Positions 7,702 to 16,002 of a stretch of 64,000 nucleotides of DNA are shown here, piece after piece. Made by a program: the position numbers and the translations under genes. The notes beneath the pieces were generated by a model that was not told the origin of the DNA, made no database searches, and saw only the letters and a list, made by a program, of their open reading frames with translations. The DNA comes from Hyphomicrobiales bacterium. GTDB lineage: Bacteria; Pseudomonadota; Alphaproteobacteria; Rhizobiales; Xanthobacteraceae. How positions within the stretch are numbered: the stretch's first letter is position 1; every line of letters starts with the position of its first letter. Location of the stretch: contig JAFKKG010000018.1 in the NCBI GenBank assembly GCA_017305715.1, forward strand, positions 124,001-188,000, given 5' to 3'.

Positions 7702-8919
7702 TCAGGCGCGATTGCGCAAGCCCGCATCGGGCACAAGGGCAATGTCGATCCCGGGCGCCAGCGGCGGCGCGGGCTCGTAGGCCGCAAGCCGGTTGCGGCC
7801 GCCCTTCTTGGCGTCGTAGAGCGCGTGGTCGGCCGCCGCGATCAGGCGATCGGGGAATGCGCCCATTTCCCGGGTCCACTGCGCGACACCGATCGAGACC
7901 GAGATCGGGATATCGGCGCCCACGCATTGCTCGGCGTCGGCGCGGCATACTTCCAGCACCCGGCGCGCGATCATCGTGCCTTCGCGCAAGGTCGAGGACG
8001 GCAGCACGATGCAGAATTCGTCGCCGCCGGAGCGCGCCAGCATGTCGCCGGGGCGCAAGCGGGTTTGCGCCATCAGCGTGAAATGCTGCAGGCAGGCATC
8101 GCCGGCGGCATGGCCGTGGGTGTCGTTGATGCCCTTGAAGCCGTCGAGGTCGATCACCAGCAGCGCAAAGGGCTGGTTGCTGCGTTCCGAGCGGGCGCAC
8201 TCCTCGGTCAGGCGCTGCACCAGATGGCGGCGATTGCCGACGCCGGTGAGGTCGTCGAGCAGCGCCAGATCGGCGACTTCGTTGCGCAGATGGTCCATCG
8301 CCATCAGCAGGAAGCCGAAATTCAGCGCCATCGACAGGAATACCAACATCAGGATCACCACCGACTGCATCGAATTGAAATGCATGTAGGTGACGCCGCC
8401 GGCGATGCCGCCGATCAGCCGGATGGCGTAAATGGCAATGATCAGGCTGGCGACGATGGCGGCCAGCCGCGCGCCGGGATTGAGGCGGCCATCATGCGGG
8501 GTCAGCAGCAGCTTGACGCTCAGCGCCAGCGGGAGAATCTGGGCGACGGAGAAAATGGCGATGCGCACGGGCGCGCTGTCATAACCGAACATGAAGAACG
8601 ACAGGCCGGCCAGGGTCAGCCCCATCAGCAGCCAGGTGGCGCGCCACGAGACCGGTCTGTCGAAGAATTTCTGGACACCCATCGCCGCGAAACAGAGGGC
8701 CGCCGTCATCGCGGTGCCGGCGATCAGCAACGGCCAGAGTGCGTCCGTCGCCACCCGCAGCATCGCAACGGCCGCGCCTGTCGCCGCCAGGAACGAAGAG
8801 CCGGCCCAGTGTCGCGCGGGATAGAATGACGGATAGCTGTGGATCACGTAGGCCCAGATCAGGCCGAGCGCGAGAAAATTGATGACGAACACCGTCCACA
8901 GCGTCGGAACGCTCAGCAT
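7702..8919 (-). CDS. Membrane-bound diguanylate cyclase (GGDEF)
   Basis: The 405-residue protein has a hydrophobic sensor half (residues 5-210) with about six or seven transmembrane helices, then a GGDEF domain (about 218-380). The active site is SGGDEF (GGDEF at 298-302), with the substrate motif LTGVGNRRH at 224-232. RPGD at 289-292 lies exactly five residues before GGDEF, the position of the RxxD inhibitory site, so the enzyme should be active and feedback-inhibited by c-di-GMP. It makes c-di-GMP from GTP at the inner membrane. No known ligand-binding domain is visible in the membrane half. The amidase gene follows closely. Confidence 0.9.
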   Translation of the reverse strand: MLSVPTLWTVFVINFLALGLIWAYVIHSYPSFYPARHWAGSSFLAATGAAVAMLRVATDALWPLLIAGTAMTAALCFAAMGVQKFFDRPVSWRATWLLMGLTLAGLSFFMFGYDSAPVRIAIFSVAQILPLALSVKLLLTPHDGRLNPGARLAAIVASLIIAIYAIRLIGGIAGGVTYMHFNSMQSVVILMLVFLSMALNFGFLLMAMDHLRNEVADLALLDDLTGVGNRRHLVQRLTEECARSERSNQPFALLVIDLDGFKGINDTHGHAAGDACLQHFTLMAQTRLRPGDMLARSGGDEFCIVLPSSTLREGTMIARRVLEVCRADAEQCVGADIPISVSIGVAQWTREMGAFPDRLIAAADHALYDAKKGGRNRLAAYEPAPPLAPGIDIALVPDAGLRNRA

Positions 8920-9200
8920 CGCGAACCCGGGACCTTTGCGATCCCGTCTCCCCTGTTAGATCGCCCCACCAGATCGCTCGAGGCTTTCACCTCCGCGGGC
9001 GTTTCCCCGATCGACAATCCCCGTTGTCTTACGGACTGAACGTGCGCCGGGGGCGCTTAACGGAGTCTCACCGCCGCCGGCTAATCAACGCCGTGGTTTT
9101 AAATTGATGAAGAGCCGCGCGTTCGGGCATCGTTAAGCATGACGTGCGCGGCGTGGGGTGATGGGTTTTGGCGCAAAAAAACGTCAAAATGCATAACAGC

Positions 9201-9209
9201 TGTGGATAA
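9201..9209 (-). other. Perfect DnaA-box-like 9-mer
   Basis: TGTGGATAA is the complement of the consensus DnaA box TTATCCACA. It sits in the 430-base gap between the diguanylate cyclase and the Lys/Ala peptide gene, in an AT-rich patch (AAAAAAACGTCAAAATGCAT). Only one box is seen, so this is not an origin; it may be a DnaA titration or regulatory site, or chance. Confidence 0.3.
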
Positions 9210-9349
9210 CGTCACGACGGCGGCGTGACAGCACGCGGCAGCGGCCCACGAATCTGTTGCAATTGCAATCGAGGATGTTGCGAGGTTGGCCCTCCGCCAA
9301 GCATGCCTCGGAGTCGCGTTTCAATCCATGAAAACCTTGAGAGGATACT

Positions 9350-9418
9350 ATGGCTAAGAAAGCGAAGAAGGCGAAAAAGGCGAAGAAGGCGAAGAAGGCC
9401 AAGAAGTCGAAGAAGTGA
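9350..9418 (+). CDS. 22-residue Lys/Ala repeat peptide (histone-tail-like)
   Basis: ATG at 9350 starts a 22-codon frame that encodes M followed by seven Ala(or Ser)-Lys-Lys triplets: six AKK and one final SKK, ending at TGA 9416-9418. GAGAGG lies five bases before the ATG, an excellent ribosome site, and a strong terminator follows at 9471-9497, so a short monocistronic transcript is likely. The product would carry 14 lysines and resembles the tails of H1-like proteins and lysine-rich nucleoid proteins; nucleic-acid binding is an inference. The codons vary (AAG/AAA, GCG/GCC/GCT), which argues for selection on protein rather than a simple DNA repeat. Confidence 0.6.
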   Translation: MAKKAKKAKKAKKAKKAKKSKK

Positions 9419-9470
9419 ATTTCGGCCCGGGTGGGGTGCTCAGCTCCGCCCGGGCTTCCAATTTGAAAAC

Positions 9471-9497
9471 AGCGGGCCGCGGGCCCGCTTTTTTGTT
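9471..9497 (+). terminator. Intrinsic terminator after the Lys/Ala peptide gene
   Basis: AGCGGGCC and GGCCCGCT pair almost without a loop, followed by TTTTTTG. It lies 53 bases after the peptide stop. Confidence 0.85.
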
Positions 9498-9532
9498 TCC
9501 GGGATCATCGCCCGCCCCGCCTGGCGACGTCG

Positions 9533-10147
9533 CTACCGCTCCGCAAAAGCCAGCTTGGCGCCCAGTGCGGCGAAGCCGGCGGCAAAGCTGCGGCGCAGCC
9601 AGGCCATCACCTTCGGCCGGCTGATGACGCGGTCGCGGACGCCGGCCGCGAACAGGCCATAGAGCGCGAACACCGCAAACGTCATCGCCATGAACACCCC
9701 GCTCAATTCCAGCATCCGCGCCAGCGGCCAGGCCTCGTCGGCAGCGATGAACTGCGGCAGGAACGCCAGGAAGAAGATCGACAGTTTCGGGTTGAGGATG
9801 TTGATCAGGATCGCCGTGACGATCACCCGCCGGTTCGATCGCCCCCCGGCCGGCCGGGCGTTGATCGCCAGCGCCCCGGTCTCGCGCAGCGCCTGCCAGG
9901 CCATATAGAGCAGATACACCACCCCGCACCATTTCAGCGCCGCAAACGCCAATGCGCTGGTGTGCATGATCGCGGCGAGCCCGAGCATCGCAGCCATCAT
10001 CTGCGGCACGATCCCGAGCGTGCAGCCAAGGGCGGCCGCGATCGAGGCGCGCCCGCCTTGCGTCAGCGCCACGGCCAGCGTGTAGAGCACGCCGGTGCCG
10101 GGGGATGCGACCACGATCAGCGTGGTCAGCAGGAAGGACCAAGTCAT
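9533..10147 (-). CDS. LysE/RhtB family amino-acid exporter
   Basis: The 204-residue protein has six hydrophobic segments and the family marks SPGTGVLYTLAVALTQG near the N-terminus (about residues 16-33) and ILINILNPKLSIFFLAFLPQF in the middle (about 112-132). LysE/RhtB proteins export amino acids such as homoserine, threonine or lysine across the inner membrane; the substrate cannot be assigned. The ATG at 10147 is preferred over the upstream one at 10207 because GGGGGAA lies just before it and the first helix begins there (MTWSFLLTTLIVV). It lies downstream of the response regulator on the same strand, about 90 bases away. Confidence 0.88.
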   Translation of the reverse strand: MTWSFLLTTLIVVASPGTGVLYTLAVALTQGGRASIAAALGCTLGIVPQMMAAMLGLAAIMHTSALAFAALKWCGVVYLLYMAWQALRETGALAINARPAGGRSNRRVIVTAILINILNPKLSIFFLAFLPQFIAADEAWPLARMLELSGVFMAMTFAVFALYGLFAAGVRDRVISRPKVMAWLRRSFAAGFAALGAKLAFAER

Positions 10148-10235
10148 CGGCAAAATTCCCCCCAAATTTCCCCCATGGGCTCGCCGAAGCTTAAGCGAAG
10201 GCGGCAAGCCTGGCCATGGCGAATTGGCGTGCCCG

Positions 10236-10631
10236 CTACGCCTCGCCCATCCGGCTCCAGGCGCTCGTCATCTTTTCCGCCTCGCGGATCACGTCCAGCG
10301 GCGCCCACGGCTTGGTCCAGAATTTCGCGCCGTCCGGCAGCTCCTGCCGCAGCGGATTGCCCGAGGTGATGATCACATCGATATCCGGATTGAATTTCTT
10401 GGCGACATAAGCGAGCTCCACGCCGTTCTTGTGGCCGGCGAGCTGCACGTCGGTCATCATCAGGACCAGGCTGGCGCCGGCTTCTTCCAGCACAAGTTCG
10501 GCGGCCTCCGCGCTTTCGCATTCGATCACCTCCATGTCGCTCTCCTCCAGCAACAGGCAGATCATTTCCCGTTGCATCGGATCGTCCTCGACGACGAGTG
10601 CGGTCGCGCGATACGGCTTCGATTGTCCCAT
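10236..10631 (-). CDS. Stand-alone response regulator receiver protein
   Basis: A single REC domain fills the 131-residue protein. The acidic pair is VVEDD (about residues 14-18), the phosphoacceptor Asp lies in LMMTDVQLAG (about 61), the switch Thr/Ser in VIITSGNP (about 89), and the conserved Lys in FWTKPW (about 107). No output domain is present, so it probably passes phosphate or acts by protein contact, in the CheY/DivK style. The ATG has a strong GGGAGG ribosome site. No partner kinase is adjacent. Confidence 0.9.
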   Translation of the reverse strand: MGQSKPYRATALVVEDDPMQREMICLLLEESDMEVIECESAEAAELVLEEAGASLVLMMTDVQLAGHKNGVELAYVAKKFNPDIDVIITSGNPLRQELPDGAKFWTKPWAPLDVIREAEKMTSAWSRMGEA

Positions 10632-10770
10632 AGGTCGCCTCCCTTGATGGACATAACGGGGGGTTAAGGTCCGAAACGGCCATATGGTTCAGTTCCAATT
10701 TGCGGAGCATGATGGAACCCGGTAGGCAACGCCTCCTGCCCGTTTTTTCATCTGCTGGAGCTGACCTCGT

Positions 10771-11619
10771 ATGACCCAAATCAATGGATCGGCCGCAGCC
10801 TTGACCGGTGCGGCCAGCGGCATCGGCCGCGCGCTGGCGCTGGAATTGGCCGCGCGCGGCTGCGATCTGGCGCTCGCCGATCGCGACGAGGCGGGGCTGC
10901 AATCGGTCGCCGCCGAGATCGCGACGACGCAGCAGCGCAAGGTCTCGACGCACCGCGTCGATGTCGGCGAGCCCGGCCAGATCGCGGAATTCGCCGAAGC
11001 CGCCGGCGCCGCGCATCCGAAGCTGAACATCGTCATCAACAATGCCGGCGTCGCCCTGCTCGGCCAGTTCAGCGAGATCGAACAGGCGCAGATGGACTGG
11101 CTGTTCAACATCAATTTCTGGGGCACGGTGCACGGCACGCGCGCGTTCCTGCCGATCCTGGCGAAGCAGCCGGAAGCGCATATCGTCAATCTCTCCTCGA
11201 TCTTCGGCATCATCGCGCCGCCCGGCCAGACCGCGTATTGCGCGGCGAAGTTCGCGGTGCGCGGATTTTCCGAGAGCCTGCGGCACGAGCTTGCGATGGC
11301 GAACAGTCCGGTGCGGTTGTCGGTGGTGCATCCCGGCGGCGTCGCCACCAACATCGCGCGCAATTCGCGCACCGGCGCCGGCGTCACCGACAATACCCGC
11401 CGCGCGCAATCGATCGACCGTTTCGATGCGGTTGCCAAGACCACGCCGCAGGCCGCGGCCCAGCGCATCATCCTCGGCATCGAGAAGAACCAGCCGCGGA
11501 TTTTGATCGGCAACGACGCCTGGTTCATGGATCTGCTGCAACGGTTTCGCCCCGCGACGTATTGGACGGTGTTGGCCAAACGGCTGGAGAAGGCGATGAA
11601 TGCGGGGAAGGTTTCGTAA
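10771..11619 (+). CDS. Short-chain dehydrogenase/reductase
   Basis: The 282-residue protein is a classical SDR. The nucleotide site TGAASGIG lies at about residues 12-19, NNAG at about 90-93, and the catalytic set Ser (LSSIFG) plus YCAAK at about 132-160. An Asp-Arg pair (DRDEAG) after the second strand would sit near the adenosine ribose, so cofactor preference is not settled by eye. The C-terminal part (MDLLQRFRPATYWTVLAKRLEK) resembles SDRs annotated as acetoin reductases. Substrate unknown. It is transcribed away from the response regulator and has no operon partner; repeats follow. Confidence 0.85.
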   Translation: MTQINGSAAALTGAASGIGRALALELAARGCDLALADRDEAGLQSVAAEIATTQQRKVSTHRVDVGEPGQIAEFAEAAGAAHPKLNIVINNAGVALLGQFSEIEQAQMDWLFNINFWGTVHGTRAFLPILAKQPEAHIVNLSSIFGIIAPPGQTAYCAAKFAVRGFSESLRHELAMANSPVRLSVVHPGGVATNIARNSRTGAGVTDNTRRAQSIDRFDAVAKTTPQAAAQRIILGIEKNQPRILIGNDAWFMDLLQRFRPATYWTVLAKRLEKAMNAGKVS

Positions 11620-11654
11620 GCCGGGCGACATACATGAGATGTCGTCCCGGCGAA

Positions 11655-11765
11655 GGCTGGTGCCTTCCCCCTCCCCTTGCGGGAGAGGGTTAGGGAGAGG
11701 GGTGGCGGCATCGGGACTGCCCGTGTGGCCCCCTCTCCCCCGCAAGGGGGGAGGGAGCGCACTGT
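11655..11765. repeat. Inverted-repeat intergenic element (CTCCCCTTGCGGGAGAGGG type)
   Basis: CCCTCCCCTTGCGGGAGAGGG at the left end and CCCCTCTCCCCCGCAAGGGGGGAGGG at the right end are mutually complementary and each self-complementary. A longer relative lies at 41410-41563. Confidence 0.65.
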
Positions 11766-11789
11766 ACGTGTCGCTCGCATTGCGATTCA

Positions 11790-12180
11790 AGTTTCAAAGA
11801 GCAGATACACCTTCGCCTTCTCGCGGCGCGTTGCGTCCGAGCTTTGCTGGAAAATTCCCGCCCTCTTCAAACAGAGGGCGCAGGGAAGACCGGGTGCGCG
11901 CTGCACCCGCGGTCTCATGTGCGTCGTGCACAAAACAAAATGCACATGAGCATACAGGTCCAGCGGAGAACACCCGGCCTTCCCTGCGCAATGGCTTTAC
12001 GGCGTCGAACGCCCCCAGGTGCATTGACGCCAGCAACGCGACGTCGGGACCACACGCTTTTGCCGTACGCCTCCGCCACGATCGTCTCCGTGACATCGGC
12101 GTCCACCGCAACCCGCCCCTCGTTGTGACGATGGCCAACGCCCCTCTGAGTGGGACGGGATGGGCAAATTCGTAGAGATG
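11790..12180. repeat. Long intergenic repeat-like sequence without a real gene
   Basis: This stretch translates in one frame to GAGKTGCALHPRSHV and similar strings, a pattern I recognise as an over-annotated non-coding repeat family in Bradyrhizobium-type genomes. It contains short inverted repeats (for example GCGCGCTGCACCCGCGGTC) and no ribosome site. I see no gene between the SDR stop (11619) and the transglycosylase (12417); the gap is filled by this sequence and two palindromic elements. Confidence 0.45.
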
Positions 12181-12243
12181 ATTTGCCCGACGAGAAAAGC
12201 GGAATTTTGCCCGTCGGGTTAATTTGTCGCACGGCTATCTCCC

Positions 12244-12319
12244 CGTCATTGCGAGCGTAGCGAAGCAATCCATGCCTCGGCTTGCAGCCATATGGATTGC
12301 TTCGTTCGCAATGACGGAG
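12244..12319. repeat. GTCATTGCGAGCG palindromic element, copy 1
   Basis: GTCATTGCGAGCGTAGCGAAGCAATCCAT reads into its own complement ATGGATTGCTTCGTTCGCAATGACGG after a short spacer. Other copies lie at 22197, 38919 and 48865. Confidence 0.85.
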
Positions 12320-12416
12320 ATGGATTCGCAGGGCCGGTAAGCGCAGCGTAACCCGCCGCATGGGAGACGAAGAGGATGGGTTACGCTTCGCTAACCCACC
12401 CTTCGCGATTGGCGCC

Positions 12417-13226
12417 CTACCGCCCGACCAGTTGATCGGCAAAATACCCGATCGTCTTGCGATAGATCGTGGCCCTGTTCCACTCGCGCATCGCCTCGAA
12501 GTTCGCGGTGCCCTCGCCGTAGGGTTGGCCGTTCTTGAAGCCGGAGACGTGCAGGAGGTTGGCGGTCGAGGCGAGCACATCGGGGACACTGTGGCGCAAA
12601 TCGACGTGGCCGTTGCCGTCGAAATCGACGCCGTATTTGATGTAGGACGACGGCAGGAATTGCGTCTGGCCGATTTCGCCGGCGAAGGCGCCGATCAAAT
12701 CACCCAATGGGAGATCGCCGCGCTGCACGATCTTCAGCGCCGCGAGCAATTCGCCCTGGAACAGTTCGGTGCGGCGGCAGTCATGCGCCATGGTGGCCAG
12801 CGTCCGGATCACCGGCATCTTGCCGATGTCGCCCTTGCCGAAATCGGATTCCAGCCCCCAGATCGCCACCACGATCTGCGGCGGGACGCCGAATTGTTTT
12901 TCGATCCGCGCCAGCAGCGAGCCGTGCTTTTGCAGCATCTGCCGGCCCATGTTGATCCGCCCCGGGCCGACGCGGGTCGAGACATATTGCTCGAACGTCT
13001 TGTTGAAGGTGCCGCGCTGGCGGCGGTCGAATGCCAGCACCTTCGGATCCGGCGTCACTCCCGACAGCGCCTGGCTGATCACGGCCTGCGAAACGCCCGC
13101 TGCCGCGGCCTCCTGCGACATCGCCGCGAGGAAGGCGTTGAAGTCGCCGCCGCAGCGCGCGGCCTGGGCCGGGCTGGCGGCGACGGTGATGGCGCTGAAC
13201 AAGAAGGCCAAAACAAATTTGCGCAT
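12417..13226 (-). CDS. MltB-type lytic murein transglycosylase, exported
   Basis: The 269-residue protein opens with a signal peptide (about residues 1-22, ending SPAQA). The rest is an SLT_2/MltB domain with QYVSTRVGPGRI, the catalytic Glu in AIWGLESDFGKG, and the conserved block GEIGQTQFLPSSYIKYGVDFDGNG. Such enzymes cleave the MurNAc-GlcNAc bond to give anhydro-muropeptides. No lipobox is seen, so it is likely soluble in the periplasm, and no peptidoglycan-binding repeat follows the catalytic domain. The ATG at 13226 is chosen because it starts the signal peptide. A second, diverged relative lies next to it at 13458-14264 in the same direction. Confidence 0.9.
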   Translation of the reverse strand: MRKFVLAFLFSAITVAASPAQAARCGGDFNAFLAAMSQEAAAAGVSQAVISQALSGVTPDPKVLAFDRRQRGTFNKTFEQYVSTRVGPGRINMGRQMLQKHGSLLARIEKQFGVPPQIVVAIWGLESDFGKGDIGKMPVIRTLATMAHDCRRTELFQGELLAALKIVQRGDLPLGDLIGAFAGEIGQTQFLPSSYIKYGVDFDGNGHVDLRHSVPDVLASTANLLHVSGFKNGQPYGEGTANFEAMREWNRATIYRKTIGYFADQLVGR

Positions 13227-13287
13227 GCGAATCCCTTGTGTGTTCCGGTGCCGATCATGCCATGAGAAAAGGGCGTGGGCTAATTTT

Positions 13288-13432
13288 CGTCGTCCCGGCC
13301 TCGGGACCCATACGCCGCGGCCGGCGTTGTGGGAAAAGGAAGACAACGCCTTTCGTGCAACAACAACTACGGCCTGTGGTTATGGGTCCCCCCGATGTGC
13401 AATTGCACATCTGAGGTCAAGCCCGGGACGAC
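13288..13432. repeat. Bipartite palindromic intergenic element, copy 3
   Basis: CGTCGTCCCGGCCTCGGGACCCATACGCCGCGGCCG on the left and ATGGGTCCCCCC..GCCCGGGACGAC on the right enclose a core with TGTGGGAAAAGGAAGACAAC. The core resembles that at 26571-26690, so whole units, not only the palindromes, are shared. Confidence 0.75.
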
Positions 13433-13457
13433 AATCATCGTGGCTACACCGCGTCCT

Positions 13458-14264
13458 TCACTCACTGCCCCCGTCAATCTGCCGTCCCATCAGCGCGATC
13501 GCCTTCTGATAGACGCCCGCCGCGTTCCAGGCCTGGATGGCGGCGAAGTTGGGCTGGCCGGGCTGGTAGCCGGCACCCGCTTGCCAGCCATGGGCTTTCA
13601 AAAAGTTCGCGGTCGAGTTCAGCGCGGCGGCGGCGTTTTCCAGATTGCCGGTGCCGTAAGCCAAAATCGCCTTGGGCATGAACTGGGTCTGGCCGACTTC
13701 GCCATGCATGGAGCCGCGTTGCGACGGCGACAGCGCGCCGCGATCGATCAATTGCAGCGCCGCGTAGAGGTGCTCGGTGAAATAGGCCGAGCGGCGGCAG
13801 TCATAGGCCAGCGTCGTGATCGACGACAGCATGTTCTGGTTGCCGCGCTGGCTGCCAAAGCCGGTCTCCATGCCCCAGATCGCGAGCAGCGGCCCGGGCG
13901 GCACGCCGTAGCGCTGCTGGATCGAGGCGAACAAGGCGGCCTGCGAGTTCTTCAATTGACGTCCCTTGGCGACGATGGTGGTGGCGCCGCGCTTGGCGAG
14001 GAATTGATCGAGCGATAATTGAAAGCTGCGCTGGCCGCGATCGGCATTGATGGTCGCCTGCGCGTAAGTCGTCGCCATCAGGGCCTGGATGGTCGAGGCG
14101 CCGATGCCCTTGGCCCGCGCCTCGCCAGCGAAGGCCTGCTTCCAGGCCTCGAAGCCGGCCGCAGAGCTGCCACATGTCGCGACATTGGCTTGCGAGTTCA
14201 GGGATATCAGGAGCAGCGCCAGAACGGAAAAAACAGCGGCAAGGGCATGGCGGAACAATTGCAT
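13458..14264 (-). CDS. Second MltB-type lytic murein transglycosylase, exported
   Basis: The 268-residue protein has a signal peptide (about 1-27, ending NSQANVA) and an SLT_2 domain. The catalytic Glu lies in LAIWGMETGFGSQRG, followed by GEVGQTQFMPKAILAYGTG. It shares the order of blocks with the neighbour at 12417-13226, but where that one has SSYIKYGVDFDGNGHVD this one is shorter, so the two are diverged paralogues rather than a recent duplication. The role is the same: periplasmic cleavage of glycan strands. A bipartite repeat lies between the two genes. Confidence 0.88.
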   Translation of the reverse strand: MQLFRHALAAVFSVLALLLISLNSQANVATCGSSAAGFEAWKQAFAGEARAKGIGASTIQALMATTYAQATINADRGQRSFQLSLDQFLAKRGATTIVAKGRQLKNSQAALFASIQQRYGVPPGPLLAIWGMETGFGSQRGNQNMLSSITTLAYDCRRSAYFTEHLYAALQLIDRGALSPSQRGSMHGEVGQTQFMPKAILAYGTGNLENAAAALNSTANFLKAHGWQAGAGYQPGQPNFAAIQAWNAAGVYQKAIALMGRQIDGGSE

Positions 14265-14421
14265 GGGTAAACCATCTCTGGTGGGTGCGCCGGAATATCA
14301 GCTCTGCTTCTAGCACGTCCGCCCGATCACTTCGAGCGTTGCGGCGAAATGACTTGGCCGATATCTTTTCTTGAAAACGCTGCAATTGAAACAGCGGGAA
14401 TTGAAATAGCTGGAATTTCGG

Positions 14422-15354
14422 ATGGCCTCATTCATCAACCGACTCCTGGTCCTGACAGCCTTTGCCCTGCTCGCGCCGGCGGCCTCGGCGCAAACCCGCG
14501 ACGTGGCGGGCTCAAAGGATTTCCCCGGCATCGGCCGCTTCGCCGGCAGCGTCATCTCGGGGCATCAGGTGAGGAATTTCGATGTCGCGCGGATGCAGGC
14601 CGCGCCCTTCAAGGACGGCAAGCCGTCGGACACGCCACGGCTCGAAGGCCGCATCACCCGCATCGCCTATCGCACGGGCGCCGGCCCCTCGATCACGGAA
14701 GTCTCGCGGAATTTCGAGACCCAACTGACAAAGGCCGGATTCGCCCCGCTGCTCGATTGCGACACCGACGCCTGCGGCGGCATACCCTTCACCGAGGCGA
14801 TCGAGGCGCTGCCAATCCCGCAGATGTGGGTCGACGGTTTCAACTATCATTACTTCGCCGGCAGGAAGACCGAGAACGGCCGCGCGACCTATGCCAGCGT
14901 ACTCGTCAGCGAGAACAATCACGAGATTTACACGCAGCTCACGGTCGCCGAACTCGGCGCGATCGAAAACAAGATGGTGGATGCGGATACGATGGCCAAG
15001 GGCCTGCGCGAGGCCGGCCGCATCGCGCTCTATGGCATCTATTTCGACACCGACAAGGCGGTCATCCGACCCGAAAGCCGCCCCACCCTCGACCAGATCG
15101 CAAAGCTGCTGGCCTCGCAGGTGTCGCTCAGCGTCTACATCGTCGGCCACACCGACAGCCAGGGCCCCTACACCTATAATCTCGACCTCTCGCGTCGCCG
15201 CGCCGAGGCGATCGCTCAAGAGCTGGTGAAGACCTATCACATCGGCGCGCCGCGGCTGCAGACCGCGGGCGTGGCGCATCTGTCGCCGGTGGGGTCGAAT
15301 GCCAGTGAGGCGGGACGGGCGTTGAACAGGCGGGTGGAGCTGGTGGCGCCGTAG
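14422..15354 (+). CDS. OmpA-family protein with N-terminal envelope domain
   Basis: The 310-residue protein has a signal peptide (residues 1-23, ending ASAQ). Residues ~30-190 resemble a DUF4892-type domain, with DFPGIGRFAGSVI and repeated beta strands. The C-terminal OmpA/MotB peptidoglycan-binding domain (~200-310) shows IYFDTDKAVIRPES, VYIVGHTDSQGPYTYNLDLSRRRAEA and the closing NRRVEL. It should tether the outer envelope to peptidoglycan. It diverges from the transglycosylase gene 158 bases away, consistent with a cell-envelope cluster. No transmembrane barrel is visible, so it is not a classical OmpA porin. Confidence 0.85.
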   Translation: MASFINRLLVLTAFALLAPAASAQTRDVAGSKDFPGIGRFAGSVISGHQVRNFDVARMQAAPFKDGKPSDTPRLEGRITRIAYRTGAGPSITEVSRNFETQLTKAGFAPLLDCDTDACGGIPFTEAIEALPIPQMWVDGFNYHYFAGRKTENGRATYASVLVSENNHEIYTQLTVAELGAIENKMVDADTMAKGLREAGRIALYGIYFDTDKAVIRPESRPTLDQIAKLLASQVSLSVYIVGHTDSQGPYTYNLDLSRRRAEAIAQELVKTYHIGAPRLQTAGVAHLSPVGSNASEAGRALNRRVELVAP

Positions 15355-15460
15355 GGCGATAGGGGCAAGGGAACAGGCGTTGAAATTTCGCTCGGGCCGG
15401 GCCTCGAATTTGCACCGCAATTTGCTTTGACAGCGGCGCGCTTATCGACCAAAAGCCCGC

Positions 15461-15697
15461 ATGGCCAAGAAACCCGGCACCAATCCCAAAGGCGAATTCG
15501 CCTTTTTCAATGTCGTTTATGAAGACGACACCCAGCGCTCGAACCGGCGCGTGCCTTCCGAACTGCTCGGCGGGCTCGACGGCGACGAGCCGGCGCGTGC
15601 CTACATCCTCGAACAGGATCGCGAGATCGCCGAGAAAAGTGGCCGCACGCCGCTGGAGATCAAGAGCATCAGCCGGGTCGGGGCGAAGAAGAAGTAA
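15461..15697 (+). CDS. Conserved small hypothetical protein, 78 aa
   Basis: A soluble, charged protein with a basic N-terminus (MAKKPGTNPKGEF), the core FFNVVYEDDTQRSNRRVPSELLGGLDGDE and a basic C-terminus ending GAKKK. The compact composition and GC3 bias support a real gene, and I recognise the type as conserved in Bradyrhizobium. No function is known to me. It lies 106 bases after the OmpA-like gene on the same strand. Confidence 0.72.
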   Translation: MAKKPGTNPKGEFAFFNVVYEDDTQRSNRRVPSELLGGLDGDEPARAYILEQDREIAEKSGRTPLEIKSISRVGAKKK

Positions 15698-15716
15698 ATT
15701 CCAGTCTGCATATGAT

Positions 15717-15804
15717 CGTCATGCCCGGGCTCGTCCCGGGCATCCACGTCTTGGCTTCCAGCAGGAAAGACGTGGATGGCCGGGTCAAGCCCGGCCATGA
15801 CAGC
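15717..15804. repeat. Bipartite palindromic element, ATGCCCGGG type
   Basis: GTCATGCCCGGGCTCGTCCCGGGCATCCACGTCTT is followed, after 11 bases, by AAAGACGTGGATGGCCGGGTCAAGCCCGGCCATGAC. Each half is a hairpin and the halves are complementary to each other. It lies between converging genes. Confidence 0.8.
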
Positions 15805-15822
15805 GTAGACGTTGCGCGCGCC

Positions 15823-16002
15823 TCACCAACGCCCCTTCCGGCTGTTCCAGGCGAACAGCACGTCCGCAAAACGGTCATACGCGAACCGCGTCACCGGCGG
15901 CATCGCCGGGTTGCCGAACAGCGAGGCCAGCCAGCCCTCGCCCTTTGTGACGCGCCAGATCGCGATCGCGACGTCGGCGCCGACGATCAGGCGGCCGCTC
16001 AT
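15823..16002 (-). CDS. Small hypothetical protein, 59 aa, coupled to upstream gene
   Basis: The frame starts at ATG 16002, which overlaps the TGA of the upstream gene as ATGA, a typical translational coupling. The product begins with a hydrophobic stretch ([18 protein letters not shown]) and ends [15 protein letters not shown]. It is Trp- and Phe-rich; no known domain. The longer in-frame opening further upstream lies inside the partner gene and is not used. Confidence 0.6.
   Translation of the reverse strand: MSGRLIVGADVAIAIWRVTKGEGWLASLFGNPAMPPVTRFAYDRFADVLFAWNSRKGRW

Noticed and set aside
9201-9209. Replication origin near the DnaA box
   Set aside because: Only one box is present, with no AT-rich unwinding region, box cluster or dnaA/parAB genes close by.
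11844-12128. A 94-codon frame with GAGKTGCALHPRSHV
   Set aside because: A known type of over-annotated intergenic sequence in this bacterial group; no ribosome site and no fold.
12244-12319. CRISPR array
   Set aside because: The palindromes are dispersed single copies at gene ends, not regularly spaced repeats with spacers, and no cas gene is present.
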